A stretch of DNA of 64,000 nucleotides from Paracoccaceae bacterium (lineage in GTDB: Bacteria; Pseudomonadota; Alphaproteobacteria; Rhodobacterales; Rhodobacteraceae): positions 1 through 64,000 of the forward strand of contig PAQV01000066.1 of NCBI GenBank assembly GCA_002709405.1, given 5' to 3'. A program made the position numbers and the translations under genes. Of this stretch, positions 8,930 to 17,455 are shown piece after piece. The notes under the pieces are model-generated. The model was not told the origin of the DNA. It was given only the letters and a program-made list of their open reading frames with translations, and did not search any database. Numbering within the stretch: the first letter of the stretch is position 1; each line of letters opens with the position of its first letter.

Positions 8930-9577
8930 ATGAAACCTGTGCTTCTGATCAATCCCAATGGCTCGGCCGCGGCGACGCAGGCCATGGTGGGCATCGCCCG
9001 GCGTCACATCGCGGGCGTCGAGGGATGGACCAACCCGGATGGGCCGCCGATGATCACCGATGCGGTGGCCCTGGCCGAGGCGGCCGCCCAGGTCGGCGCG
9101 GCCATCCTGCCCGAGGCGCGGGGGGTGATCGTGTCGGCCTTCGGCGATCCGGGGGCAGAGGCCTTGGCCGACCGGCTGGATGTGCCGGTCGTGGGGATCG
9201 GGGCGGCGGCGGCCCGGGCGGCGTGCGTGGGGGAGCGGTTCGCCGTGGCCACGACGACGCCAGACCTTGAGGTGCCCGTCGATGCCCTGATGCGCGCCCA
9301 TGCGCAGGGGGCCGCGTACCTGGGATGTTTCCTGAGCCAAGGCGATCCGCTGGCCCTGTTGGGGGATCCCGCCGCGCTGGATGCGGCGCTGATCGGCGCG
9401 GTGCGGCGGGCGGCCGAAGCCGGGGCGGATCACGTGATTATCGGGGGCGGGCCATTGGCCGAGGCCGCAGACAGGATCGCGGACCAGGTGCCGGTCACGC
9501 TGGTGCAACCCTTGCCCGAGGCCTGCCGGGCCCTGCTGGCGGCGATGGATGGGGCGCTTAGCCGGTCGCATCCGTAG
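8930..9577 (+). CDS. Asp/Glu/hydantoin racemase-family protein lacking both catalytic cysteines
   Basis: 215 residues, family fold by LLINPNGSAAAT at the N-terminus, VSAFGDPG (about 68-75) and IIGGGPLAE (171-178). The positions that hold cysteine in hydantoin and allantoin racemases (CFGDP and LGCAGM) are Ala70 and Gly173, so ordinary two-base racemisation is not expected. ATG chosen at 8930, with GGGGGA upstream. It is a single + strand gene nested between - strand genes: 17 bases from one divergent start and overlapping the 3' end of its paralogue by 20 bases. Function unknown; a lyase, decarboxylase or binding role is possible. Confidence 0.78.
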   Translation: MKPVLLINPNGSAAATQAMVGIARRHIAGVEGWTNPDGPPMITDAVALAEAAAQVGAAILPEARGVIVSAFGDPGAEALADRLDVPVVGIGAAAARAACVGERFAVATTTPDLEVPVDALMRAHAQGAAYLGCFLSQGDPLALLGDPAALDAALIGAVRRAAEAGADHVIIGGGPLAEAADRIADQVPVTLVQPLPEACRALLAAMDGALSRSHP

Positions 9578-10328
9578 ATCCGGCGATGATGGTGGCCAGG
9601 TCCGGGCCAAGCCCGGTCGATCCCTTCCGGGCCGGGCGCGCGGCGCGACGGGCATAAGACGGTTGCATACGGGCCAGGCCAAGGGCCTGCACGACGGCGG
9701 CCGAGATCGGGTCGACCAGGATGCCGGGCGCGTCGCTGCCGATCTGCTGGGCCAGCCCGGCGAGGGGCGCTCCGCCCAGGATCACCACGTCGGCCCCGTC
9801 CTCGCAAACGGCCCGCTCGCACAGGGCGATCAACTCGGCGCGCAGGGTGACGGCCACGTTGTCCAGGTGGTCGGGCATGTGGTCGGGGCAGCGGACCCCG
9901 GTAAAGCGGGCCTCTAGCCCGGTCTGGCGCACGCAATCGACGTACCAGCGGGCCATGACCGGCGAAAAGGTGACGATGGAAAAGCGTTCGCCCAGGAGGG
10001 CGGCGGACATGATGGAGGCCTCGGCCATGCCGACGATGGGCATGTCGAAAAGTTCACGCGCGGCGACGATGCCCGGGTCGCCGAAGGCGGCGATGATGGC
10101 CGCGTCATGGCGGCTGCCGTCGCGGGCCAGCACGTCCTTGGCCAGCATGTCGAGCGCCTCGGCCCCGGCCAGCTGGGCCTCGGCGCGGGAGGCGATGTAG
10201 GGCACGCCGCGCGTGGCGGTGCGCGAGGTGACGGTGACATCGGGTCCGGCAAGGGCGCTGGCGACCGCGTGCATCTGGTCGGTCATGGCCTGCGTCGTGT
10301 TCGGATTGATCAGCAGAAGTCGCGTCAT
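9558..10328 (-). CDS. Asp/Glu/hydantoin racemase-family protein lacking both catalytic cysteines (paralogue)
   Basis: 256 residues; LLINPNTTQAMT, then IIAAFGDPG (about 78-86) and VILGGAPLAG (182-191). The two family cysteines are replaced by Ala81 and Gly186, and their spacing (105 residues) is what the family normally shows, so the alignment is secure. It shares this double loss with the neighbour at 8930-9577. Start overlaps the amidase stop (ATGA), so it belongs to the - strand operon. Automated labels such as allantoin or hydantoin racemase should be doubted; it may act on another bond of the same substrate class. Confidence 0.8.
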   Translation of the reverse strand: MTRLLLINPNTTQAMTDQMHAVASALAGPDVTVTSRTATRGVPYIASRAEAQLAGAEALDMLAKDVLARDGSRHDAAIIAAFGDPGIVAARELFDMPIVGMAEASIMSAALLGERFSIVTFSPVMARWYVDCVRQTGLEARFTGVRCPDHMPDHLDNVAVTLRAELIALCERAVCEDGADVVILGGAPLAGLAQQIGSDAPGILVDPISAAVVQALGLARMQPSYARRAARPARKGSTGLGPDLATIIAGSTDATG

Positions 10329-11662
10329 GCCAGGCCTTTCAGCAGGGGTTCAAGCCGGCGGGCCAGGCCCATTAGCGGGCCGTCCTGGCCGGCCGGGGCG
10401 ATCAGCTGCAGGCCAAGGGGCAGGCCGGCGGCCGTGGTGCCGCAGGGGATCGACAGGGCCGGGACGCCGGCGTGGTTGATCTGCGGGGTAAAGGCCGCGT
10501 GGTCGCGGGGCGCGGCGGGCTGGCCGGCGATGGTGGCGGGGTCGTTCAGCTCGGCCGGCCAGGCGGGGCAGGGCGTGGTGGGGGTGGCGATGAAACGGTG
10601 GCGGTCCAGTGCGGCACAAAGGGTTTCGCGCATCTTGTGGGACACCTGGTGGGCGGCGGCGACCTCGACCCCGGTCAGGGCCATACCCCGGGCGATCTGG
10701 TCGGCCAGGGCCGGGTCGAAGAGGTCGGGCGTGGCGGTCCAGGCCGGGCCGAACAGCTGGGCGAGCCCGGCATATTGCAGGGGCTGGATGTCGTGGCCCC
10801 GGATGCCGTCGGGCCAGGGGATGTCGGCCGGGGTGATCTGCACGCCGCCGTCGCGCAGCACGTCGCAGACCCGGGCGAAGTTCTCGGCCACTTGCGCGTC
10901 CAGGACCTGGCCGGTGCCCAGGTCTGCCGAGACGGCCAGGGCCAGTGTCCCGGGGTCGGTGGCGGGCACGCCGGCCAGGACCTCCATCGCCAGGGCGATG
11001 TCGCCCATGTCGCGGGCAATGGGGCAGATGACAGATATCCCCCAGACCGGTTCGTCGAAGCCGGGGCCGTAGGGCACAAGGTCCTGCGTGGGTTTCAGCC
11101 CGCAGAGGCCGGTGTGGGCGGGCGGGCGGCGCGATGAGCCCCCGGCATCGGTGCCCAGGGCCAGCGGCACGATCCCCGCCGCGACGGCAGCGACGGACCC
11201 GCCAGAGGAGCCTCCGGCCGTCATCGAGGGGTCGACCGGGTTGCGGGTGATCCCGTAGAGCGGTGACAGGGTGGCGCCCTTGCAGGCGAATTCCGAACAG
11301 GTGGCGATGCCCAGGACGATGGCCCCGGCCTGGCGCAGGCGGCGGACGGCGATGGCGTCGTCGGGGGCGATATGATCGGCGAAGAGGCGCGAGCCTTGCG
11401 TGATCGGCAGGCCCTTCACCCAGATGTTGTCCTTGATCAGGACCGGCACGCCGGCCAGCGGCAGGTCCTCTCCGGCAGCCAGCCGGGCGGCGACGGTTTC
11501 GGCCTCGTCCAGGGCGGCCGGGTTCAGCACGGTGATGGCATTGATCGCCGGGTTGCGCGCGCTGGCCCTGTCCTGGGCGGCCAGGACCGCGTCGCGGGGC
11601 GAGGCCTCGCCCCGGCGGATGGTGGCGGCAAGGTCCCGGGCGGTGAGGTCGGCCAGGCTCAT
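10325..11662 (-). CDS. Amidase-signature family hydrolase
   Basis: 445 residues. The Ser-cisSer-Lys triad is visible: Lys77 in LIKDN, Ser152 in GGSSGGS and nucleophile Ser176 in GTDAGGSSRRP (canonical GGSIR is GGSSR here). The family hydrolyses carboxamides, including half-amides of dicarboxylates and carbamoyl compounds. It is translationally linked on both sides (ATGA overlaps with the PuuE-like gene and the racemase homologue), so it acts in the same pathway. A half-amidase acting after a ring-opening imidase, or allophanate/biuret-type hydrolysis, are the two readings that fit best. Confidence 0.87.
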   Translation of the reverse strand: MSLADLTARDLAATIRRGEASPRDAVLAAQDRASARNPAINAITVLNPAALDEAETVAARLAAGEDLPLAGVPVLIKDNIWVKGLPITQGSRLFADHIAPDDAIAVRRLRQAGAIVLGIATCSEFACKGATLSPLYGITRNPVDPSMTAGGSSGGSVAAVAAGIVPLALGTDAGGSSRRPPAHTGLCGLKPTQDLVPYGPGFDEPVWGISVICPIARDMGDIALAMEVLAGVPATDPGTLALAVSADLGTGQVLDAQVAENFARVCDVLRDGGVQITPADIPWPDGIRGHDIQPLQYAGLAQLFGPAWTATPDLFDPALADQIARGMALTGVEVAAAHQVSHKMRETLCAALDRHRFIATPTTPCPAWPAELNDPATIAGQPAAPRDHAAFTPQINHAGVPALSIPCGTTAAGLPLGLQLIAPAGQDGPLMGLARRLEPLLKGLA

Positions 11663-12573
11663 GCGGCGGGCCCGTGGGCCCGGGCCCAGGCGGCGGCGAT
11701 GTCCCGCCGGGGGGCGATCCAGACGCCGTCGTGATGGGACATATGGGCCAGCACCGTTTCCAGCCCGCCGATCCGGGCGGGCCGGCCGATGGTGCGCAGG
11801 TGCAGGCCGATCGACAGCATCCGGGCGGCCTGGGCGCCTTCGGCATAAAGCCGGTCGAAGGCGGCGATCACGTAATCCGAGAAATCCCGGGCGTGCACGA
11901 AGGCGCCGCCGGGCGCAAAGCGCATGTCGTTGGTATCAAAGGCATAAGGCAGCACCACGTGGTCGCCGTCCATGTAGGGCGTGTCGTCGTCGTAGGCGTT
12001 GCTGTCATAGGCAAAGCCGCCGTGGGCCTTCAGCAGCTGGCGCGTCTGCGGAGAGGTCGCCGAGCGCGTGTGCCAGCCGACCGGAGCGACGCCCGTTAGC
12101 TCGGTCAGGGTGGCGTGGGTGCGGGCGATGATCTCGGCCTCCTGGTCGGGGGGCATCCCGGCATGGGTTTCCCAGCGCCAGCCATGGCACGACACCTCGT
12201 GGCCCCGCGCGATCACGTCCTGCATCAGCCAGGGCAGGCGCTGCGCCGCGCGCCCGCAGGTGGAAAAGGTGGCTTTGGCATTATGGGCCTCCAGCGCCGC
12301 CACGATGCGGCCGTAGCCCCGGCGGGGGCCATAACCGAAATGGCTTTCCATGCAGGGATCGGGCGCGCCGATGACTTCGGCCCGGGCCTCGTAGACGAAC
12401 TCGTTGCGCTCGTCGCCCTCGGCCACCGACAGCTCGGCCCCTTCCTCGACATTGACCACGAAGGACACGGCCAGGCGTGCCCCGTCCGGCCAGCAGGGAG
12501 CGGGGTCGTTGCCCCAGTACCCGCGCAGGTCCCGGGTCATGGATGGGCTTTCGGACGGCTGGTCGGCTGGCAC
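11659..12573 (-). CDS. Polysaccharide-deacetylase-fold hydrolase, PuuE allantoinase-like
   Basis: 304 residues. SFVVNVEEGAEL near the N-terminus, CHGWRWETH in the middle and a late HLRTIG segment match the PuuE/allantoinase branch of the NodB fold rather than true chitin deacetylases; no signal peptide, so cytoplasmic. Known members open allantoin, and I recall one cyclic imide hydrolase in this fold. GTG start at 12573 chosen because AGGAGG lies 7 bases upstream (12581-12586); the next ATG (12540) has a poor RBS and the farther ATG (12624) falls inside the operator. First gene of the - strand run, with a perfect 20-bp palindrome 40 bases upstream. Confidence 0.83.
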   Translation of the reverse strand: MPADQPSESPSMTRDLRGYWGNDPAPCWPDGARLAVSFVVNVEEGAELSVAEGDERNEFVYEARAEVIGAPDPCMESHFGYGPRRGYGRIVAALEAHNAKATFSTCGRAAQRLPWLMQDVIARGHEVSCHGWRWETHAGMPPDQEAEIIARTHATLTELTGVAPVGWHTRSATSPQTRQLLKAHGGFAYDSNAYDDDTPYMDGDHVVLPYAFDTNDMRFAPGGAFVHARDFSDYVIAAFDRLYAEGAQAARMLSIGLHLRTIGRPARIGGLETVLAHMSHHDGVWIAPRRDIAAAWARAHGPAA

Positions 12574-12613
12574 GCGGGATCCTCCTGGCTTGGTGGTATC
12601 TTTGGCTGGGGCC

Positions 12614-12633
12614 GAAAATGGCATGCCATTTTC
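12614..12633. promoter_or_regulatory. Perfect 20-bp palindromic operator upstream of the PuuE-like operon
   Basis: GAAAATGGCATGCCATTTTC is its own reverse complement over all 20 bases, the best copy of the island motif. It lies 41-60 bases upstream of the GTG start on the - strand, where a repressor or activator would act on the promoter of the six-gene run. Confidence 0.8.
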
Positions 12634-12893
12634 AGACAGTCAGAGCGAAATCGCCGGAAACCGGACAGGAAAATTGTCTGTGGTCAAAACTTTGGCACTT
12701 GCCCGGGGGCTGCCGGGCGGGGCTGGGCGGGGCGTTTGGCCGCGACAAGACCGCGGATTTTGGGCCGAATGTGCCGCTTTCCACGGTCCGGCCTTTCAAA
12801 AATGCCACCCGATTGGTCATTTCCCGGCCGCTTTGCATGCGCTCGGGTCATTTTCCCGCAGCCCCCGCGTCAAACGCCCGGATCAGTTGCCCT

Positions 12894-12913
12894 GAAAATG
12901 GCATGCCGTTTGG
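12894..12913. promoter_or_regulatory. Palindromic operator upstream of the TRAP transporter operon
   Basis: GAAAATGGCATGCCGTTTGG: left half identical to the perfect copy at 12614-12633, right half with two changes. Core TGGCATGCC is intact. It ends 52 bases before the TRAP binding-protein ATG. Confidence 0.75.
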
Positions 12914-12965
12914 CTGAACACACAACCACGCTCGCAGAAGCAGAACTCGCAGGGGGATACCACTG

Positions 12966-13940
12966 ATGAAATACACGCTCCGCACCGCCGCCGGCGCCGT
13001 CGCGGCCTTGGCCCTGTCGGCCGGGCTGGCCGCCGCCGAGAACTGGATCATGGCGTCCGGCTACCCGGACGACAACTTCCACACCCAGAACATCAAGATG
13101 TTCATCGAGGACGTGGCCGCGACCTCGGACCTGACCATCGACCTGCAATCCAATGACACGCTGATCAAGCTGGACGCGATCAAGACCGCCGTGCAGCGCG
13201 GCCAGGTGCCGATCGGCGAAATCCGCCTGGGCGTCTATGGCAACGAGGACCCGATGAACGTGCTGGCCGGTCTGCCCTTCGTGGCCTCGACCTATGCCGA
13301 GGCCTGGCTGCTGAAGGACCTGCAGAAGGGCTATTTCGAGGACACCTTCGGCGAGGCCGGCCTGATGATCCTGTATTTCAGCCCGTGGCCGGGGCAGGGG
13401 TTCTACACGGCCGATCCGGTCAGCGGGCTGGCCGATTTCGACGGCAAGAAGCTGCGGATCTATTCGACGGCGACCCAGAAGATGGGCGAGATGCTGGGCT
13501 TCCAGGCCACCATCCTGCCGTTTGCCGAAATCCCCCAGGCCTTTTCGACGGGCCTGATCGAGGCGCTCTTCACCTCGCCCCAGACGGGGATCGACATCCA
13601 GGCCTGGGACAACACCAAGGCCTTCACCTATGCCGGCGCGATCTTTTCCAAGAACGCGGTGGTGGTGAACAAGGCGATGTTCGACAGCCTGTCGCCGGAA
13701 ACCCAGTCGGCCGTGCTGGCCGCGGCCGAGGCGGCCGAGTTGCGGGCCTGGGAAATGAGCGCGTCGACCACCGAGGCGCAGATCGGCATCCTGGCGGAAA
13801 ACGGCATGACCACGGCGGATGCGCCGCCTGAAGTGCTGGAAAAGATGGTCGAAATCGGCGGGGCGATGATGGACGACTGGCGCGAGCAGGCCAGCCCCGA
13901 GGCGATCGCCGTGCTGGACCGCTACCTGGCGCTGCGTTGA
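12966..13940 (+). CDS. TRAP transporter substrate-binding protein (DctP family)
   Basis: 324 residues with a Sec signal peptide (hydrophobic stretch ending LAAAEN, cleavage about residue 22). The conserved GKKLRIYST region (about 158-166) carries the arginine that in DctP proteins pairs with a ligand carboxylate, so an acidic ligand is expected. RBS GGGGGA 8 bases before ATG. Followed after 13 bases by the small permease and then the large permease. Candidate ligands are N-carbamoyl amino acids, ureido acids or half-amides, given that it shares the island operator. Confidence 0.9.
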   Translation: MKYTLRTAAGAVAALALSAGLAAAENWIMASGYPDDNFHTQNIKMFIEDVAATSDLTIDLQSNDTLIKLDAIKTAVQRGQVPIGEIRLGVYGNEDPMNVLAGLPFVASTYAEAWLLKDLQKGYFEDTFGEAGLMILYFSPWPGQGFYTADPVSGLADFDGKKLRIYSTATQKMGEMLGFQATILPFAEIPQAFSTGLIEALFTSPQTGIDIQAWDNTKAFTYAGAIFSKNAVVVNKAMFDSLSPETQSAVLAAAEAAELRAWEMSASTTEAQIGILAENGMTTADAPPEVLEKMVEIGGAMMDDWREQASPEAIAVLDRYLALR

Positions 13941-13953
13941 TCCGGGGGCCGCG

Positions 13954-14517
13954 ATGCAAAGCGACATCTTGACGACGGGGCGGCCCGGTGCCCTGCGCCG
14001 GGGGCTGGACATGCTTTATGCCGTCTCGGGCGCGCTGTCGGGCGTGTTCCTGTTCGGCATCGCGGCCACGATCATCGCCCAGGTCGGCGGCCGGTTGGCC
14101 GGGCTGACCATCGATTCCACCGAGACGGCCGGGTTCTGCCTGGCCGCCTCTACCTTCCTGGGCCTGGCCTATACGCTGCGCCACGGCGGCCATATCCGCG
14201 TGACCCTGGCGATCCGCTATGCCGGCCCGCGCCTGCGCCGCTGGATCGAGCTGTGGTGCGTGACGCTGGCGGCCCTGGCCACGCTGTACTTCATTTACTG
14301 GGCCGGAGAATTCGTCCTGTTTTCCTGGAAATATAATGAGTTGAGCCCCGGTCTTCTGGCGATCCCCTTCTGGATCCCGCGTTCGGCCATGGTTGTCGGG
14401 GCGGCGGTGTTCTTCGTCGCGCTGGTCGACGAATGGGTCACCATCTGGCGCGGCGACCTGCCGGCCTATGAAACCAATGCCGAAACGGTGCTGGCACCGG
14501 AAGAGCCTCTTTCGTGA
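13954..14517 (+). CDS. TRAP transporter small permease (DctQ family)
   Basis: 187 residues with four predicted membrane segments (about 30-50, 63-80, 103-125, 140-165), the DctQ layout. It lies between the binding protein and the large permease; its stop overlaps the GTG start of DctM (GTGA). Forms the membrane complex with DctM that drives sodium- or proton-coupled uptake of the captured acid. Confidence 0.88.
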   Translation: MQSDILTTGRPGALRRGLDMLYAVSGALSGVFLFGIAATIIAQVGGRLAGLTIDSTETAGFCLAASTFLGLAYTLRHGGHIRVTLAIRYAGPRLRRWIELWCVTLAALATLYFIYWAGEFVLFSWKYNELSPGLLAIPFWIPRSAMVVGAAVFFVALVDEWVTIWRGDLPAYETNAETVLAPEEPLS

Positions 14518-15815
14518 CCGATCCTTCAAGCATTGCCATCATCCTGTTCGCGCTCATGGCGCTGCTGCTGGCCAGCGGCATCTGGGTGGCCGTCAGCCTG
14601 ACCGCCGTGGGGGCGGTGGCGCTTGCGGTGTTTTCGCCGGCCCCGGCGGGGTCGCTGCTGGCCTCGACCGTGTGGGATGCCAGCTGGAACTGGACGCTGA
14701 CCGCCCTGCCGCTGTTCATCTGGATGGGAGAGATCCTGTTCCGCACCCGCATGTCGCAGGACATGTTCCACGGGCTCAGTCCGATCGTCGGGCGGCTGCC
14801 CGGGGGGCTGTTGCACGTCAACGTGCTGGGCTGCGGGGTGATGGCGGCCGTGGCGGGGTCGAGTGCGGTGACCTGCGCGACCGTCGGCCGGATGTCCGTG
14901 CCCGAGCTGAAGAAGCGCGGCTATGACGAGCGGCTGACCATCGGGACGCTGGCGGGGTCGGGCACGCTGGGCCTGCTGATCCCGCCGTCGATCATGCTGA
15001 TCGTCTATGGCGTGATCGCCCAGCAATCCATCTCGCGCCTGTTCATTGCCGGCGTGGTGCCCGGCGTGATGCTGATCGGGCTGTTCATGGCCTACGTGGC
15101 GTTCCGGGCCTGGTTGAACCCGGCCCTGGCCCCGCGCGAAACCGTCAGCCTGGGCTGGGCAGAGACCCTGCGCCGCACCCGCCTGCTGATCCCGGTGGTC
15201 GTGCTGATCTTCGTGGTCATCGGGTCGATCTACGGCGGCTTCGCCACGCCGACCGAGGCCGCGACGATGGGCGTGCTGGGGGCCCTGGGCCTGGCGGCCT
15301 GGTCGCGCAGCCTGACATGGGCGTCCTTCGTGGATGCGCTGATGGGGGCTGTCCGGACCTCGACCATGATCGCCTTCATCCTTGTGGGCGCGGCGTTCCT
15401 GTCCATCGCAATGGGTTTCACAGGTGTCCCCAGGGTCATCGCTGCCGAGGTCGATACCTGGAACCTCAACAGCTACCAGCTGCTGGTCGTGCTGACGCTG
15501 CTCTACATCGTGCTGGGCTGTTTCCTGGACGGGGTGTCGATGATGGTGCTGACGGCCTCGGTCGTGCTGCCGATGGTCAAGGCCGCGGGCATTGACCTGT
15601 TGTGGTTCGGCATCTTCACGGTGATCGTCGTCGAGATGGCCCAGATCCCCCCGCCGGTGGGCTTCAACCTCTTCGTTCTGCAATCGCTGACCGGGCGCGA
15701 CATCCTTCAGGTCACCCGCGCCTCGATCCCGTTCTTCTTCCTGATGATCTTCGGGATCGTGCTGATCGTGATCTTCCCGCAGATCGTGCTCGCCCCGGTC
15801 GAGCTGATGCGCTAG
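14514..15815 (+). CDS. TRAP transporter large permease (DctM family)
   Basis: 433 residues, the usual length, about 12 hydrophobic segments, with typical DctM stretches such as AAVAGSSAVTCATVG (about 107-121), GSGTLGLLIPPS and PTEAA. GTG start in the DctQ stop. Its TAG shares the palindrome CTAG with the TAG of the convergent hyuB-like gene, so the two units meet with no spacer. Confidence 0.93.
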   Translation: MTDPSSIAIILFALMALLLASGIWVAVSLTAVGAVALAVFSPAPAGSLLASTVWDASWNWTLTALPLFIWMGEILFRTRMSQDMFHGLSPIVGRLPGGLLHVNVLGCGVMAAVAGSSAVTCATVGRMSVPELKKRGYDERLTIGTLAGSGTLGLLIPPSIMLIVYGVIAQQSISRLFIAGVVPGVMLIGLFMAYVAFRAWLNPALAPRETVSLGWAETLRRTRLLIPVVVLIFVVIGSIYGGFATPTEAATMGVLGALGLAAWSRSLTWASFVDALMGAVRTSTMIAFILVGAAFLSIAMGFTGVPRVIAAEVDTWNLNSYQLLVVLTLLYIVLGCFLDGVSMMVLTASVVLPMVKAAGIDLLWFGIFTVIVVEMAQIPPPVGFNLFVLQSLTGRDILQVTRASIPFFFLMIFGIVLIVIFPQIVLAPVELMR

Positions 15816-17455
15816 CGCGGGTCGTAGGCCCGCGCGCCCGCGTCCGAGATCAGCTGTTCCTCCAGGTCGGCGGCCAGGGCGTCCGGGTCGCGGGTTTCGG
15901 GCGCACCGATGCCGCCGCCGCCCGGGGTCAGCACCACCAGCCGCTCGCCCGGGGGCACGGTCTGAAACCCCTTGCCCTGGAACACCCGGCCCGAGGCCAG
16001 TCCGACCGCCCCCGCCGCGCCATCCTGCCCGCCGTCGTGGCCGCGCGCGGGATGGTCGATGCGGTCATAGGCGGCCAGCAGTTCGAACGGCTCACCGATG
16101 CGGCTTTCGACCTCGATCACCTGGCCCAGCCCGCCGCGATGGCGGCCCGCGCCCCCCGAATCCGGGCGCAGCTCCTTCTTCCAGAAGACCAGCGGGGTGA
16201 CGGCCTCGGCGATTTCCACCGGCGTGCCCTTCACGCCTGAAGGATAGGCCGTGGCCGACAGCCCGTCGAGCGTCGGCCGTGCGCCGGTGCCGCCGTTCGA
16301 GGTGACGGCCATGGTGAACCCGTAATTGCCCCCGTCGCGCGCGGCCACGCCCCGCACGTTCAGGTTCCACAGGCACGAGGTCCCCTCGGCCGGGGTCCGG
16401 TCTGGGGCGGCCTGGCGCAGGGCGCCGAAGACCACGTCGGGCAGCATCTGGCCGACCACGTGGCGTGAGGCCACGGGCGCGGGCTTGATGGCATTGACGA
16501 TGGATCCCTCGGGCCCGGTCACGCGGAAGGGCTTCAGGGACCCTGCATTGTTGGGCACGTCCGGGGCGATCGCGCAGCCCAGGCCAAAGACGGTATAGGC
16601 CGTGGTATAGGACAGGGGCACGTTGATGCCGCGACCGACCTGGGGCGAGGTGCCGTCGAAATCCACGGTCACGCCGGTGTCGTCGATGGTCAGGCTCAGC
16701 GCCAGGGTGACCGGCGCGTCATAGCCGTCGACGACCATCTGGTTGCGCCAGGTGCCCTTGGGCAGCCGGGCGATTTCCGCCATCACGGCCGCCTCGGAGC
16801 GGGTCAGGATATGGGCGGCCAGGGTATCCAGGTCGGCCAGGCCGAACTCGCTCATCATCTCGGACAGGCGCTTGCAGCCCACGTCGTTGCAGGCGGCCAG
16901 CGAATAGACGTCGCCCTCGGTGTCGATGGGCAGGCGGGTGTTGGCCCGGATCATGGCCATCAGCGTGTCGTTCAGCACGCCGCCTTCGGCCAGTTTCAGG
17001 AAGGGGATCGACAGGCCCTCCATGAAGACATCCGTGGCATCCGGGCCAAAGCCGATGCCGCCGATGTCCATCAGGTGCGAGGTGCAGGAAAACAGCCCGA
17101 CCAGGTTGCCGTCGTGGAAGGCCGGGGTGGTCAGGACGAAGTCGTTCAGGTGGCCGGTGCCCATCCAGGGATCGTTGGTGATGTAGATGTCGCCCGGCTG
17201 CATGGTGTCGCAGGGGAAATGGTCGAGGAAATGCTTCACCGATTCCGCCATCGAATTGACGTGGCCCGGGGTGCCCGTCACGGCCTGGGCCAGCATCCTG
17301 CCCTGGGTGTCGAAGACCCCGGCCGACAGGTCGCCGCATTCGCGCACGATGGGGCTGAAGGCGGTGCGCAGCAGCACCTGGGCCTGTTCCTCGACAACGG
17401 CGATCAGCCTTTGCCACATGATCTGCAAATCGAGGGGCGAGAGCGTGTCGGTCAT
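15812..17455 (-). CDS. hyuB: Hydantoinase / N-methylhydantoinase B subunit (HyuB, ATP-dependent type)
   Basis: 547 residues, the family length. The hydantoinase_B domain spans the protein; recognisable stretches are FSPIVRECGDLSAGVFD (about 31-47), HVNSMAESVKHF and NDPWMGTGHLND (about 109-120). With HyuA it forms the 5-oxoprolinase/acetophenone-carboxylase/N-methylhydantoinase class, which uses ATP to activate a ring amide or ketone. The ATG overlaps the HyuA stop (TGATG). Substrate candidates from context are hydantoins such as N-methylhydantoin. Confidence 0.9.
   Translation of the reverse strand: MTDTLSPLDLQIMWQRLIAVVEEQAQVLLRTAFSPIVRECGDLSAGVFDTQGRMLAQAVTGTPGHVNSMAESVKHFLDHFPCDTMQPGDIYITNDPWMGTGHLNDFVLTTPAFHDGNLVGLFSCTSHLMDIGGIGFGPDATDVFMEGLSIPFLKLAEGGVLNDTLMAMIRANTRLPIDTEGDVYSLAACNDVGCKRLSEMMSEFGLADLDTLAAHILTRSEAAVMAEIARLPKGTWRNQMVVDGYDAPVTLALSLTIDDTGVTVDFDGTSPQVGRGINVPLSYTTAYTVFGLGCAIAPDVPNNAGSLKPFRVTGPEGSIVNAIKPAPVASRHVVGQMLPDVVFGALRQAAPDRTPAEGTSCLWNLNVRGVAARDGGNYGFTMAVTSNGGTGARPTLDGLSATAYPSGVKGTPVEIAEAVTPLVFWKKELRPDSGGAGRHRGGLGQVIEVESRIGEPFELLAAYDRIDHPARGHDGGQDGAAGAVGLASGRVFQGKGFQTVPPGERLVVLTPGGGGIGAPETRDPDALAADLEEQLISDAGARAYDPR

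Larger units (their letters stand above)
12574..12965. other. Divergent control region between the PuuE-like operon and the TRAP operon
   Basis: 392 bases without a convincing gene. It holds two island palindromes, each about 50-60 bases from the start codon it faces (12614-12633 for the - strand operon, 12894-12913 for the TRAP operon). I could not fix -35/-10 elements. The middle (12640-12890) shows no other clear repeat. Confidence 0.7.
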
